Shown: positions 1-7,041, counted from the stretch's first letter. The stretch is 8,128 nt of DNA from Myxococcales bacterium (GCA_003159055.1 PMLH01000497.1:1-8128); one strand, 5' to 3'. The notes: generated by a model from the sequence alone, not told the origin. A program made the numbers and translations.

Positions 1-1808
1 TCGCGCAGCGTGATGCCCATCGGCACCTCGACCAGCCCAGTGTTCTTGATCTTGCCCGAGAGCGAGAAGATCTTGGTGCCGGTATTCTTGTCGGTACCGA
101 CACTGCGGAACCATTCCACGCCCTTGCTGAGGATCAGCGGAACGTTGGCGAAGGTCTCGACGTTGTTGACGCAGGTTGGGTGCCCGGAAAAGCCATGCTG
201 GGCCGGGTAAGGCGGCTTGTTGCGGGCCATGCCGCGCTTGCCTTCGATGCTGGAGATCATCGCGGTCTCTTCACCGCACACGAACGCGCCAGCGCCCTGG
301 ACAATTTCCACGTGCAGGTTCTTGCCTGTGCCGAGAATATTCGGGCCCACCAGACCGTAGAGGCGGGCCTGCGCCATGGCGATTTCCAGACGGCGAATCG
401 CCAGCGGATACTCCGCGCGGCAGTAAATGAACGCGTGCTCGGCGCCGATGGCGTAGGCCGCAAGCAGGATGCCTTCCAGCACGCGGTGTGGGTCGCCTTC
501 GAGAAGACTGCGATCCATGAATGCGCCAGGATCGCCCTCGTCGGCGTTGCAGATGATGAAGCGAGTCGCATCCGCCTGCGCGCGCGCGATCTGCCACTTC
601 TTGCCGGTCGGGAAGCCGCCGCCGCCGCGACCGCGCAGCCCCGCGGCGAGCACGTCAGCGATCACCTGATCGGGCGTCATCTCCTTGAACGCCTTGTACA
701 GCGCCTTGTACCCGTCGCGCGCGATGTATTCGTCGATGTTCTCCGGGTCTATCTTTCCGGTGTTGGAGAGCACGCGACGGACTTGCTTGCTGTAAAACGG
801 GATCGACGCCTCGGTGACGTGTCCGGGCGCATACAGCAGCCGCTCGACGACCTGCCCGCCCAGGATGTGCTTCTCCACAATCTCGGCCACATCGGTCGGC
901 TTCACCCGACAGTAAAAGGCTTCCAAAGGCAGCAGCTGGACGATGGGGCCGACTTCGCAAAGCCCCTGGCAACCGGTCTCGATGAAGTCGACCTTGCCGG
1001 AAAGCCCGCGCTTCTTGAGCTCGCTCAGAAATGCCTTGTAGACCGACGGCTCATCGCTGGCGTCACAAGTCAGCCCTTTGCAAAGGAAGGCCGTGGCGAT
1101 GAACTGCGGCGAGCTGTGCTCGGCCAGGCTGTGCAGCTCCTCGCGAAACTTCACGCACTGCTCGTCGTCGTGGCAGGACAGTCCCTCCATGCGGCAGAGC
1201 AAGAAATTGGGGCATGGCGTGCCCGGTCGCGTCTTGCACTTGTCGCAGCAACGTTCGAGGAAGGTGCGACCGCGCGCCTTCTCCGTTGCCGCCGGCTTGC
1301 GCACGGCAACGGGCTTGGGCATCGTCAACAGTTTCCGCGCAAGCTTACCCACCATCTTCGGCGTGACGCGGCCGTGAACCTCGCCGTCGACGACAATCGC
1401 GGGCGCCACGCCGCAGGCCCCGACGCAGTTCACCTTTTCCAAGGTTACTTTGCCGTCGGGCGTGGTGTCCCCGGCCTGGATGCCGAGGACGGCGACCAAT
1501 TCGCCCAGCAAATCTTCCGATCCCTTCACGTTGCACGCGGTCCCGTTGCAGACCTGGATCACGTGCTCGCCCTGCGCCTTGAGCCGGAATTGCGAGTAGA
1601 AGGTCGCGACGCCGTAGACACGGGCTTCCGCGATGTGCATTGCATCCGCGACGTAGTCGAGAACGTCGGTGGCCAGATACCCGTAGAGCTCTTGCGCCTT
1701 CTGCAAAACGGCGATCAGGTTACGCGGCTTAAGGTCGACCCAATTGGCGAGCAAGTCGCGAAGCGGCGCCAGGTCAGTCGCAGTCGGTGCGGCAATGGTT
1801 TGTGTCAT
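1..1808 (-). CDS. Fused HndA/NuoE - HndC/NuoF-type flavoprotein subunit of an NADH-dependent oxidoreductase (3' end outside window)
   Basis: This is the NAD(H)-reacting electron-input subunit of a cytoplasmic hydrogenase, formate dehydrogenase or complex-I-like enzyme. ATG at 1808 begins 602 visible codons. Residues 1-160 are a NuoE/HndA-like [2Fe-2S] thioredoxin-fold domain with ligands C87, C92, C128 and C132. Residues 187-218 are a short segment with seven cysteines (C187, C188, C191, C199, C205, C212, C218). Residues 240-330 are a second thioredoxin-like [2Fe-2S] domain (C243, C248, C280, C284), as found at the N-terminus of HndC. From about 335 comes the NuoF core, with the FMN/NADH glycine-rich motif GLRGRGGGGFPTGKKW (390-405), CNADEGDPGAF (420-430) and GAGAFVCGEETAMISSIEG (505-523). 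The NuoF [4Fe-4S] ligands and any C-terminal ferredoxin domain would lie beyond position 1. HoxF and FdsB are also NuoE-NuoF fusions, but the extra middle domain fits HndA+HndC better. No clear Shine-Dalgarno precedes the ATG, and no other ATG or GTG occurs before the upstream in-frame stop. The catalytic partner gene is not visible. Confidence 0.92.
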   Translation of the reverse strand, partial: MTQTIAAPTATDLAPLRDLLANWVDLKPRNLIAVLQKAQELYGYLATDVLDYVADAMHIAEARVYGVATFYSQFRLKAQGEHVIQVCNGTACNVKGSEDLLGELVAVLGIQAGDTTPDGKVTLEKVNCVGACGVAPAIVVDGEVHGRVTPKMVGKLARKLLTMPKPVAVRKPAATEKARGRTFLERCCDKCKTRPGTPCPNFLLCRMEGLSCHDDEQCVKFREELHSLAEHSSPQFIATAFLCKGLTCDASDEPSVYKAFLSELKKRGLSGKVDFIETGCQGLCEVGPIVQLLPLEAFYCRVKPTDVAEIVEKHILGGQVVERLLYAPGHVTEASIPFYSKQVRRVLSNTGKIDPENIDEYIARDGYKALYKAFKEMTPDQVIADVLAAGLRGRGGGGFPTGKKWQIARAQADATRFIICNADEGDPGAFMDRSLLEGDPHRVLEGILLAAYAIGAEHAFIYCRAEYPLAIRRLEIAMAQARLYGLVGPNILGTGKNLHVEIVQGAGAFVCGEETAMISSIEGKRGMARNKPPYPAQHGFSGHPTCVNNVETFANVPLILSKGVEWFRSVGTDKNTGTKIFSLSGKIKNTGLVEVPMGITLR

Positions 1809-2112
1809 GGTTGCACGGGCAGGTTGAAAACGATGCAGCGTCTATCCCAACCGCACCACTGTCGCAAGTAGGTATCTGCCCTACGCGTGGAAGATTGGAA
1901 ATCGCGACATCCGGTGTGGTCATGGACCCCGCCGCAGCATCGACTGGCCGAGGTCAAGACTAAACCGCCCGTGGACTGCCGAATGCGCGCTGCGCTGCGG
2001 TCTTTCTGTCTGCCAGTGACCGGGCCAAAGTCAGCACTGCCGCCAGACGTTCCTGAAGGACATGCGGCACTCATGGCAGGTCTCTGATGGAACAGTGACT
2101 GGACGCAGAGAA
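1809..2112. other. Divergent intergenic region
   Basis: About 300 bases separate the minus-strand flavoprotein gene from the plus-strand operon, so promoters for both should lie here. I found no convincing -35/-10 pair, no sigma-54 site and no strong inverted repeat. A short plus-strand open frame at 1887-2087 shows no recognisable protein character. ATG 2062 is in frame with the downstream gene, but AAGGA sits only 1 nt before it and the codons from 2062 to 2112 have low GC at third positions. I therefore leave that stretch non-coding. Confidence 0.45.
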
Positions 2113-3084
2113 ATGGAAGCCCGCTCGACGGAGGGCGCGCTTGCCAAAGGAATCTCGTCGGCCTACCTTGATTGGGCTGACCAGATCCATATTGACTCAC
2201 GATGGAGAATTGCCGGCATGGAAAATCTGCTGATTCCTTCTGCCATTCAGCGAATTCGGTCGTTCCTGATTGAGATGTCCGGCATGAAGGTGAGACCGTG
2301 GGCCACCACGGAGGAGACCCTGGCGGCGCTTCATAGCACGTTGGTCGCTCGGCACCAATGCCAGCTCTTTTGGACGTCCCTGCGGGTCGTGCTGGAAGAC
2401 CTGGCGCGCGATCTGAAGACCAGGCAAGACGCCGCGCCTGGAACGGTGGTCGACAACGAATTGCTCGACGGCGATCGCTATCAGACGCTGATCGACGAGA
2501 TTCGCGCCGCACTGGAAAGCCAATCGGGCGAGCCTTCGACCTTTCGTCGCTTGGCATCCGCCCTTTCTGCGCCCGCGCTTGGGTTGCTTCTGCTCTTGGG
2601 TGGCGCGACGACCGTGGGTTGCGACGAGTCGCCTCTGCACGGACGCACGCCATCCGACGCCGCGAGTGTGCCAGGCGAAAATGACGCCAAAGGCGAGGAT
2701 TCCAAGGACGGAGAGTCGACTTCCGATGCCGGGTTTGTCCTGCCACCGATCATCATCCTGGATGCCGCCCCGCGGAAGGACGTGCTGCCCGATGTCTTCG
2801 CGCCAAGTTCCATCGACGGTGGCCAGGTGACCATCCAGGACATCATGACAGCCTGCAATGTTCCCGACGTGAATCAAACAGCGGTACTCAATTGCCTGTC
2901 GACCATGCGCGCATCCTGGACGACCGGAATGGTCCAGGCTCTCGCAGGACAGAATTGCAACAACGTCGAAGCCGACCTGTCCTGCTTCGTGGAGAATGGT
3001 TGCTGGATGGCGCCGAACGATTTCGATCCCAGCGCCTTCATCTGTCGCCCGGTCATGATCTACTACGGGGTCCGTTTCGTGTGA
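2113..3084 (+). CDS. Membrane-anchored/lipoprotein-like protein with a six-cysteine C-terminal domain; probable partner or substrate of the radical SAM enzyme
   Basis: Not a family I recognise. From ATG 2113 it is 323 residues in four parts. Residues 1-145 are charged and probably helical. A hydrophobic stretch at about 148-169, preceded by RR, ends in TTVGC with C170 in a lipobox-like position. Residues 171-235 form a Ser/Asp/Glu/Pro-rich linker. Residues 240-323 form a compact domain with C248, C261, C282, C291, C297 and C311, ending in the aromatic tail MIYYGVRFV. A lipobox so deep in a protein is odd: either this is a single-pass protein with a cytosolic N-domain, or translation also begins further in. 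Start choice is uncertain. ATG 2218 has the best ribosome-binding site (GGAGA at 2204-2208), but 2113-2217 has coding-like third-position GC, and ATG 2062 is the longest option. The stop TGA overlaps the GTG start of the radical SAM gene, so the two are translationally coupled. The C-terminal domain is probably exported and disulfide-bonded or enzymatically modified (inference). Confidence 0.72.
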   Translation: MEARSTEGALAKGISSAYLDWADQIHIDSRWRIAGMENLLIPSAIQRIRSFLIEMSGMKVRPWATTEETLAALHSTLVARHQCQLFWTSLRVVLEDLARDLKTRQDAAPGTVVDNELLDGDRYQTLIDEIRAALESQSGEPSTFRRLASALSAPALGLLLLLGGATTVGCDESPLHGRTPSDAASVPGENDAKGEDSKDGESTSDAGFVLPPIIILDAAPRKDVLPDVFAPSSIDGGQVTIQDIMTACNVPDVNQTAVLNCLSTMRASWTTGMVQALAGQNCNNVEADLSCFVENGCWMAPNDFDPSAFICRPVMIYYGVRFV

Positions 3085-4148
3085 GAGCGCATCCGCTTGA
3101 CCGTGTGCCGCGCACGCCGCGCACGTGCATTCTTGAGATCACTCGACGATGCAACCTCCGCTGTGTTCACTGCGGAAACAACTCGGGTGACGAGTCGCCG
3201 CGCGAGCTATCGCGCGAGCAATTCCGCGCACTCGCGCGAGAGCTTGCTGAGCTGGGCTGTCGCCACGTCGAGGTCACTGGCGGCGAGCCGCTGCTGCACC
3301 CCGAGTGGGATGGTCTGTGCGCAGATTATGTGGCTGCAGGGCTGCGCGTCGCGATCATCAGCAACGGAACCCTCCTTGACGAGTATCGCATGGGCCGCGC
3401 AATCGAGGTCGGCGTGGCGGCGGTGGGCCTTTCGCTCGACGGAATGCAAGCGACCCACGACAGGATTCGCCTGCGTCCAGGGAAAGGCCCGTCCCCGTGG
3501 AAGGAAGCCGTTGCCGCCATCGAACGTTCCCTGCCCCGCCTCGAAACCGTCGTCATCACCGCAGTCTGCCGACAGAACTTGGCCGAGCTTCCGGTGCTGC
3601 GGGATTTTCTTGAGAGCCTCGGCGTCAAGCGCTGGCAGATTCAGCTGGTGATTCCCATGGGCCGCGCGCTGGGACCAGCCCAAGTCATCGCAACCAGCGA
3701 CCTCGAAGCCCTGACGGCCTTCCTGGTCAAGGCGCGCGCCGACGGAAAAGCGCCACGCATCGACGCCAGCGACACCATCGGCTACTACACCGAGCGCGAG
3801 CTGGGATTTCGTGGAGCGCCAGACGCCCCCGCGCTGTGGACCGGCTGCCAAGCGGGCATTCAAGCAGTCGCCATCACCTACGACGGACGCGTGCGCGGCT
3901 GTTCCTTGCTGCCGCCCGAGTTCGATGCCGGCGACCTGCACGACGAATCGCTCACCACGATTTGGCAAGACGCGGAACGTTTCGCCTACAGCACGCGATT
4001 CGATGCCAGCAAGCTTGCCGGCGCCTGCGGCCGCTGCCGGGTCGGGCCGCTGTGTCGCGCGGGCTGCACGACCATGGCCTACTGGACCACCGGCACCATC
4101 TACAGCAACCCCTTCTGCCTGCACCGCATGCGTGCAGGCTGCGTATGA
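3081..4148 (+). CDS. Radical SAM/SPASM-domain enzyme, probable peptide or protein maturase
   Basis: Cytoplasmic iron-sulfur enzyme of the radical SAM superfamily, 355 residues from GTG 3081. The N-terminal part carries the SAM-cluster motif CNLRCVHC (C24, C28, C31) and the SAM-binding TGGEP (66-70), followed by a typical partial TIM barrel. The C-terminal part is a complete SPASM domain: C256, the G269-x4-C274 element, then C316-x2-C319-x5-C325-x3-C329 and C346, with C354 near the end. SPASM domains bind auxiliary [4Fe-4S] clusters and are typical of enzymes that modify ribosomally made peptides (PqqE, AlbA, anSME-like), although some haem-pathway enzymes (NirJ/AhbD type) share the layout. 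GTG 3081 overlaps the upstream stop by 4 nt, which supports this start; GTG 3105 is an alternative. The neighbouring Cys-rich protein is the obvious candidate substrate. No PqqD-like recognition domain, transporter or protease is visible in the window. Confidence 0.93.
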   Translation: MRAHPLDRVPRTPRTCILEITRRCNLRCVHCGNNSGDESPRELSREQFRALARELAELGCRHVEVTGGEPLLHPEWDGLCADYVAAGLRVAIISNGTLLDEYRMGRAIEVGVAAVGLSLDGMQATHDRIRLRPGKGPSPWKEAVAAIERSLPRLETVVITAVCRQNLAELPVLRDFLESLGVKRWQIQLVIPMGRALGPAQVIATSDLEALTAFLVKARADGKAPRIDASDTIGYYTERELGFRGAPDAPALWTGCQAGIQAVAITYDGRVRGCSLLPPEFDAGDLHDESLTTIWQDAERFAYSTRFDASKLAGACGRCRVGPLCRAGCTTMAYWTTGTIYSNPFCLHRMRAGCV

Positions 4149-4182
4149 ACGGTCCCCCTCAACCCTTCAACTTGCGCAAGGT

Positions 4183-4823
4183 CTACTGGGATGTGGCGAT
4201 GCAGACGGAGCCCGCCGCGGGTGCCTGGCATTTCCCAGCGCCGCACGTCTGGCAGGCGCCACAGTCCACGTCGCTGCTGCACGGGCCGCCGACGCACTCT
4301 TGGGTCGCCGTTGCGCAGGTTTCGCCGGTCATGCAATCAGAGTCGACCGCGCACAGCCGAGCGTAGGTCTGATGGTCCACATCCGATGGGCCGGACGTGG
4401 TGGGCAGATTGTGCACGTACGTATAGACCGAGAACAGGTCGTTCTCGAGGAGGTTCGCCAGATTCGCTGCCACGAGCACCATGGGGAACCCGAGCGGCCT
4501 GGCGGGCGTTTCGTCCGCGTGGGTACCTGTCTTGATAATCGCGCGGAAGGTCTCGTAGGTGGCGGTAGATTCGCCGAAGAAGCCATGCTGGGCGCCCTTG
4601 AGATTGGCGCTCATCGCGCGCACCTGCTTGAGCACCGGTTGCAGGGGTGGCGGCACCTTGAACACCGTCCCGCCGGTCAGGAAGTCGGGCGTGTTGATAT
4701 GCGAGGAGTCCGACGTGCGGTCCGGATGGGTGTGGCAGTCGTTGCAGTGGGTGAAGGAATTCGCGATATAGGAGCCCAGGCCATAGGCTTCAAGCTTGCC
4801 AGTATCCCGTGAATCTTGGTCAT
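4183..4823 (-). pseudogene. Disrupted c-type cytochrome gene with Cys-rich tail
   Basis: One minus-strand frame, open from about 4920 down to the TAG at 4183-4185, encodes a cytochrome c domain. It has the haem-binding motif CNDCH, a likely distal Met in the motif LGFPM about 85 residues later, and the segment NLLENDLFSVYTYVHNLP, typical of the last helix. A tail of ten cysteines follows, resembling the C-x5-DC spacer repeats of other surface proteins of this type. A periplasmic cytochrome needs an export signal, yet this frame has no ATG or GTG start and no hydrophobic N-terminus upstream of the haem motif. ATG 4823 has a good Shine-Dalgarno (GGGAG, 7 nt spacing) and begins MTKIHGILASLKPM, which looks like the start of a signal peptide, but it is in a different frame. 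The simplest reading is a small deletion or frameshift just after the start that removed most of the signal peptide. A TTG start at 4908 would keep the frame open but gives a protein without an export signal. Confidence 0.7.
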
Positions 4824-5133
4824 TCTCCGTCTCCCTTTCCAACCGCGGCGCTTCCCGCGGATTGCCAGTTACTGCCGACTCACGCGACGGTCGCGTCGTG
4901 CGAAGCAAACCTTCAAGTCGTCACCCACGCCGGTCGCTAGCCATCGCGCGCAATGCCCCCTTGGATGGCGTGCTTCGAGAAACGGTTTCAGCCGGCCAAC
5001 GATTTCACCCGGGTTTACGCAAATGTTACGAAGTCCGTCGCCGTCGGCGCGAGCCTTGGTCACGCATGCAGAGAAGCGGGCTTGTTTCGCCCATGTGCGG
5101 AGCTTCCTTCTAGCCAGGCTGGGATCGGCCGGT
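4824..5133. other. Gene-free stretch between the broken cytochrome gene and the 18-Cys lipoprotein gene
   Basis: This stretch holds the orphan ribosome-binding site and the non-conserved-looking upstream part of the cytochrome frame. There is a short inverted repeat ACGCGA-CGG-TCGCGT at 4882-4896. No signal peptide or other recognisable coding segment is seen in any minus-strand frame, and no clear terminator with a T-run follows the lipoprotein gene. Confidence 0.4.
4831..4835 (-). promoter_or_regulatory. Orphan ribosome-binding site of the broken cytochrome gene
   Basis: On the minus strand GGGAG lies 7 nt before ATG 4823, with a second GGAG closer in. It is the only good translation start near the haem domain, and it points into the wrong reading frame. 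This supports the frameshift or deletion reading. Confidence 0.5.
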
Positions 5134-5988
5134 TCACGGTCCGAAGAAAAAATCGCAATACCAAGTTCCTGTCGACGCGTCGGAGCCAGACCAACCGCAC
5201 CCGCAGGTTACGATGCCCCCACTCGTGTCACTGCAACCCACGGCGGGTTCGGTGCAGGGTTGACTGTCGAGCGAGAAACAGGTGACGCCCGTAAGAGCTT
5301 TGGGAATGCACCAGGCCTGTCCCTGGTACGTTTCGTGGTCGCCGCTGGGACACGGGGCACGGAATCCGTTGGTGGCGCAAGGATTCTTGGTCACAATCCC
5401 CGTCGTTTCGTCGCAACACGCATCGGGTGTCACGCCACACGCGCCGATGGGACAACTGCTGGCGAGGACATAGCCCGAGCGGCAGCTCCAGGCACCGTTG
5501 GTACACAACGCATTGCCGGACAACCCATACTCATCGAGGCATTTCGCGACACAGAAGTCATAAGCAAGCGCGGCGCATGGATCTGTCCCCGACGTACCTC
5601 CGCTCGCACCACCGGTAGCGCCCGAAGCTCCGCCTGCACGTGAGCCTCCAACGGACGCGCCCCCCGTTCCGAAAATGCCGCCAGCAGAGAGCGCTCCACC
5701 GTGGCCTATCTCGCCACCTGTTGCCTGCACGCCGCCGCTGCCTATCGTCCGGCTGCTGCCCCCCGCTCCGGAAACACCACCCGAGGCAGCTGCACCGCCT
5801 GAGCCCGCGCGCCCGCCGGTTGCCATCGCACCACCAACGCTCGTCGCACCGCCAGTTCTGTGTGTGCTCCCTGGAAGAGGGTCCGTGCAGCCTGCGAGCC
5901 CCGCAACTGCGCCACAGCAGACGGCTGCGGATAACATCAGGCTTCGCATCGAGAAGAGGACGAGTCTACTGCGGTCACCGATTGGCAT
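5134..5988 (-). CDS. Lipoprotein with Gly-rich stalk and 18-cysteine extracellular domain
   Basis: Hypothetical surface lipoprotein of 284 residues; the function is not recognised. The signal region runs from the start through MRSLMLSAAVCCGAVAG to the lipobox LAGC (31-34), with C34 as the predicted lipidated residue. Residues 45-133 are a low-complexity stalk of repeated (A/S/T)GG units, as is common in myxobacterial surface proteins. Residues 138-278 carry 18 cysteines (for example C138, C146, C150, C162, C169, C179, C184, C191, C192, C262, C264, C278), enough for nine disulfides, so this domain should fold outside the cytoplasm. ATG 5988 is chosen because GAGGT lies 4 nt upstream. An internal ATG at 5949 sits closer to the hydrophobic core but has no ribosome-binding site. 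It faces away from the lipoprotein gene at 6331, so the shared upstream region may carry both promoters. Confidence 0.8.
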   Translation of the reverse strand: MPIGDRSRLVLFSMRSLMLSAAVCCGAVAGLAGCTDPLPGSTHRTGGATSVGGAMATGGRAGSGGAAASGGVSGAGGSSRTIGSGGVQATGGEIGHGGALSAGGIFGTGGASVGGSRAGGASGATGGASGGTSGTDPCAALAYDFCVAKCLDEYGLSGNALCTNGAWSCRSGYVLASSCPIGACGVTPDACCDETTGIVTKNPCATNGFRAPCPSGDHETYQGQAWCIPKALTGVTCFSLDSQPCTEPAVGCSDTSGGIVTCGCGWSGSDASTGTWYCDFFFGP

Positions 5989-5992
5989 TCAG

Positions 5993-5997
5993 ACCTC
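5993..5997 (-). promoter_or_regulatory. Ribosome-binding site deciding the start at 5988
   Basis: GAGGT on the minus strand, 4 nt before ATG 5988. It supports this start over the internal ATG at 5949, which has none. Confidence 0.55.
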
Positions 5998-6068
5998 GCC
6001 GTTACGGTAGCACGACCGCGAGCCGCCAGGCGTAACCACGAGCACATGGGAGCTGGTGCCGCCAGGTT

Positions 6069-6133
6069 TCCCCGGGGAGGATCCACTCCCCGGGGGAAAA
6101 ACACTCCCCGGCTGGGAAACACTCCTCGTCGGG
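6069..6133. repeat. 18-nt tandem repeat, three copies plus a partial fourth
   Basis: Units at 6069-6086, 6087-6104 and 6105-6122 share TCCCCGG at the start and end in (A/C)AC. A degenerate fourth unit begins at 6123 (TCCTCGTCGGG). The period is a multiple of three, so on the plus strand the array reads as six-residue units (LPGGKT, LPGWET), but no signal shows that it is translated. The similarity between units is clear by eye; the function is unknown. Confidence 0.7.
6070..6095. repeat. Perfect 10-bp inverted repeat with 6-nt loop
   Basis: CCCCGGGGAG at 6070-6079 pairs fully with CTCCCCGGGG at 6086-6095 around the loop GATCCA. No T-run follows on either strand, so it does not look like a standard intrinsic terminator. 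It overlaps the first two 18-nt units. Confidence 0.75.
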
Positions 6134-6330
6134 TGGGCCGCGGCGGTCAACGAAGTTGGCGCCATCGGCACAACAGTTGGCGGCTTGGATTGGCAAGAAG
6201 CCGATTGCAACACGATCTCAGTTGGCCTTTGTATTGCTCACGCTTGCGATGCACAGTCGGAACTGCACTGGTATGAAGCGCCAAATTGGCTCGGATTCTT
6301 GTCCACGCACATGATCCCAGGAATCAGCTC

Positions 6331-6786
6331 ATGATAGAACACCACTCGAACCTTCGGTTGGCTCTTGGAGTGTTGCTCCTTCTGGGGTGCGAAGCGAATA
6401 CCGCGCTCGACTCGCCGAGTGGTGGCTCGGCAGGCTCCACGGCATCCGTTTCCCAATCGAGTGGTGCAGGTGGCGCAGGTGCGGCGTCCGCTGGGCCCTC
6501 TTGCAGCATGTCGGCTAGCCAATACGACAGCTCGTGCAATGTGGACTCCGACTGTGTGTTGGTACCCGAAGGGGCTCCCTGCGATGGCAACTGCCTTTCG
6601 ATTTGCCCTACATCCGCTCTGAACTCACGTGTCGCGTACCAGTGCCTTGCCGATTTCAAAGCCTTGATGGCTGGGCACAATGAATCCCTCGGTTGCATGT
6701 GCGATTGCTATGCTGGGCCGTATTGTTGCCACGGTATCTGCTACAGCCAGTGTGGCGGTTGTAGCTTGGTCCCTCAGTGGCAATGA
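6331..6786 (+). CDS. Cysteine-rich lipoprotein (15 Cys in mature domain)
   Basis: Hypothetical surface lipoprotein of 151 residues, not a named family I recognise. The short signal sequence reaches the lipobox LLGC with C20 as lipid site. Residues 28-56 form a Ser/Gly/Ala-rich linker. Residues 58-144 hold 15 cysteines, including the spacer SSCNVDSDC (67-75) and the dense segment CMCDCYAGPYCCHGICYSQCGGC split over 122-144. ATG 6331 has AGGA 8 nt upstream (6319-6322); a TTG at 6286 would extend it without a signal peptide and is rejected. The odd total number of domain cysteines leaves one unpaired or bound to something else. Forty-nine bases of this gene (6696-6744, residues 123-138) recur at 8080-8128, so the gene or part of it has been duplicated nearby. 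Confidence 0.82.
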   Translation: MIEHHSNLRLALGVLLLLGCEANTALDSPSGGSAGSTASVSQSSGAGGAGAASAGPSCSMSASQYDSSCNVDSDCVLVPEGAPCDGNCLSICPTSALNSRVAYQCLADFKALMAGHNESLGCMCDCYAGPYCCHGICYSQCGGCSLVPQWQ

Positions 6787-6787
6787 C

Positions 6788-6822
6788 CGGCGCCGTTTCA
6801 CCCCCTGGGTAGCCGGCGCTGT
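6788..6822. terminator. Hairpin between convergent gene ends, possible terminator
   Basis: Just after the stop at 6786, GCGCCG (6790-6795) pairs with CGGCGC (6814-6819), and inside the loop ACCC (6800-6803) pairs with GGGT (6807-6810). No T-run follows, so this is a weak terminator candidate at best. It sits between the plus-strand lipoprotein gene and the minus-strand kinase remnant. Confidence 0.35.
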
Positions 6823-6849
6823 GCAGGAGATCCATTAGTGAGGCTCATT

Positions 6850-7038
6850 CTAAGCGGCGACCAGCCGCACGCGGAAGACTGAGCCCGTGCCGAGGGTGCT
6901 CTCGGCTTCGATTTCGCCGCCGGCGCGTTCGACCAGTCGCTTGACGATGGCCAGCCCCAGGCCATTGCCGTCGATGTCGCGAGTCTCGGCGCGCTTCTCG
7001 CGGAAGAATTCTTCAAAGAGTCGAGGCAAGCTCTCGTC
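6850..7038 (-). pseudogene. C-terminal remnant of a sensor histidine kinase (HATPase_c domain)
   Basis: The last 62 codons encode the end of a GHKL-type ATPase domain: DESLPRLFEEFFRE (the F-box area), then DGNGLGLAIVKRLVERAGG (the G2 box and following helix) and TLGTGSVFRVRL, ending at TAG 6850-6852. In an intact kinase this would be preceded by the G1 box, N box, the phospho-accepting His domain and a sensor. None of these is present. Upstream of the Asp codon at 7036-7038 the frame runs straight into the tandem repeat at 7042-7127 and then non-kinase sequence. The frame could be opened from ATG 7158 or TTG 7185, giving about 100 residues, but such a product could not bind ATP or accept phosphate. 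It is therefore a gene relic cut at the repeat. Confidence 0.8.
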
Positions 7039-7041
7039 CAG

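Larger units (their letters stand above)
5989..6330. other. Divergent intergenic region with a repeat cluster
   Basis: About 340 bases between two divergent lipoprotein genes. The left half holds the 18-nt tandem repeat and inverted repeat at 6069-6133. The right half (6134-6318) shows no recognisable gene and ends in the ribosome-binding site AGGA (6319-6322) of the gene at 6331. Promoters for both lipoproteins are expected here, but I cannot point to clear boxes. Confidence 0.5.

Noticed and set aside
180..1871. Long plus-strand open frame of 563 codons over the flavoprotein gene
   Set aside because: It is antisense to a gene with clear NuoE/NuoF motifs on the minus strand, and its protein has no recognisable domain. 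Long antisense frames are common in GC-rich codon use.
1809..1900. Promoter for the flavoprotein gene (TTGCGA with a weak -10 on the minus strand)
   Set aside because: The -10 match is poor and the spacing ambiguous, so it is not worth calling.
1805..2746. Minus-strand open frame of 313 codons across the divergent region and the partner gene
   Set aside because: Arg/Ser/Pro-rich low-quality translation with no motif; it covers the intergenic region and runs antisense to a better-supported gene.
3207..4124. Minus-strand open frame of 305 codons opposite the radical SAM gene
   Set aside because: Antisense to a gene with complete radical SAM and SPASM motifs; no domain of its own.
4149..4182. 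Possible terminator between the convergent radical SAM and cytochrome genes
   Set aside because: Only the short palindrome CTTGCGCAAG (4171-4180) is present; no stable stem and no T-run.
160..4600. Short shared peptide AQHGF in the NuoF domain and in the cytochrome remnant, with about 14 matching bases
   Set aside because: The two contexts are unrelated domains and the match is short; chance similarity is the simplest explanation.
3811..4812. Plus-strand open frame of 333 codons
   Set aside because: It overlaps the end of the radical SAM gene in another frame and runs antisense to the cytochrome domain. Composition is shadow-like.
4869..5063. Minus-strand 64-codon frame upstream of the broken cytochrome, considered as its missing N-terminus
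   Set aside because: It has no hydrophobic signal peptide and ends well before the haem domain.
4816..5643. Plus-strand open frame of 275 codons
   Set aside because: Antisense to the lipoprotein with a clear signal peptide and cysteine pattern.
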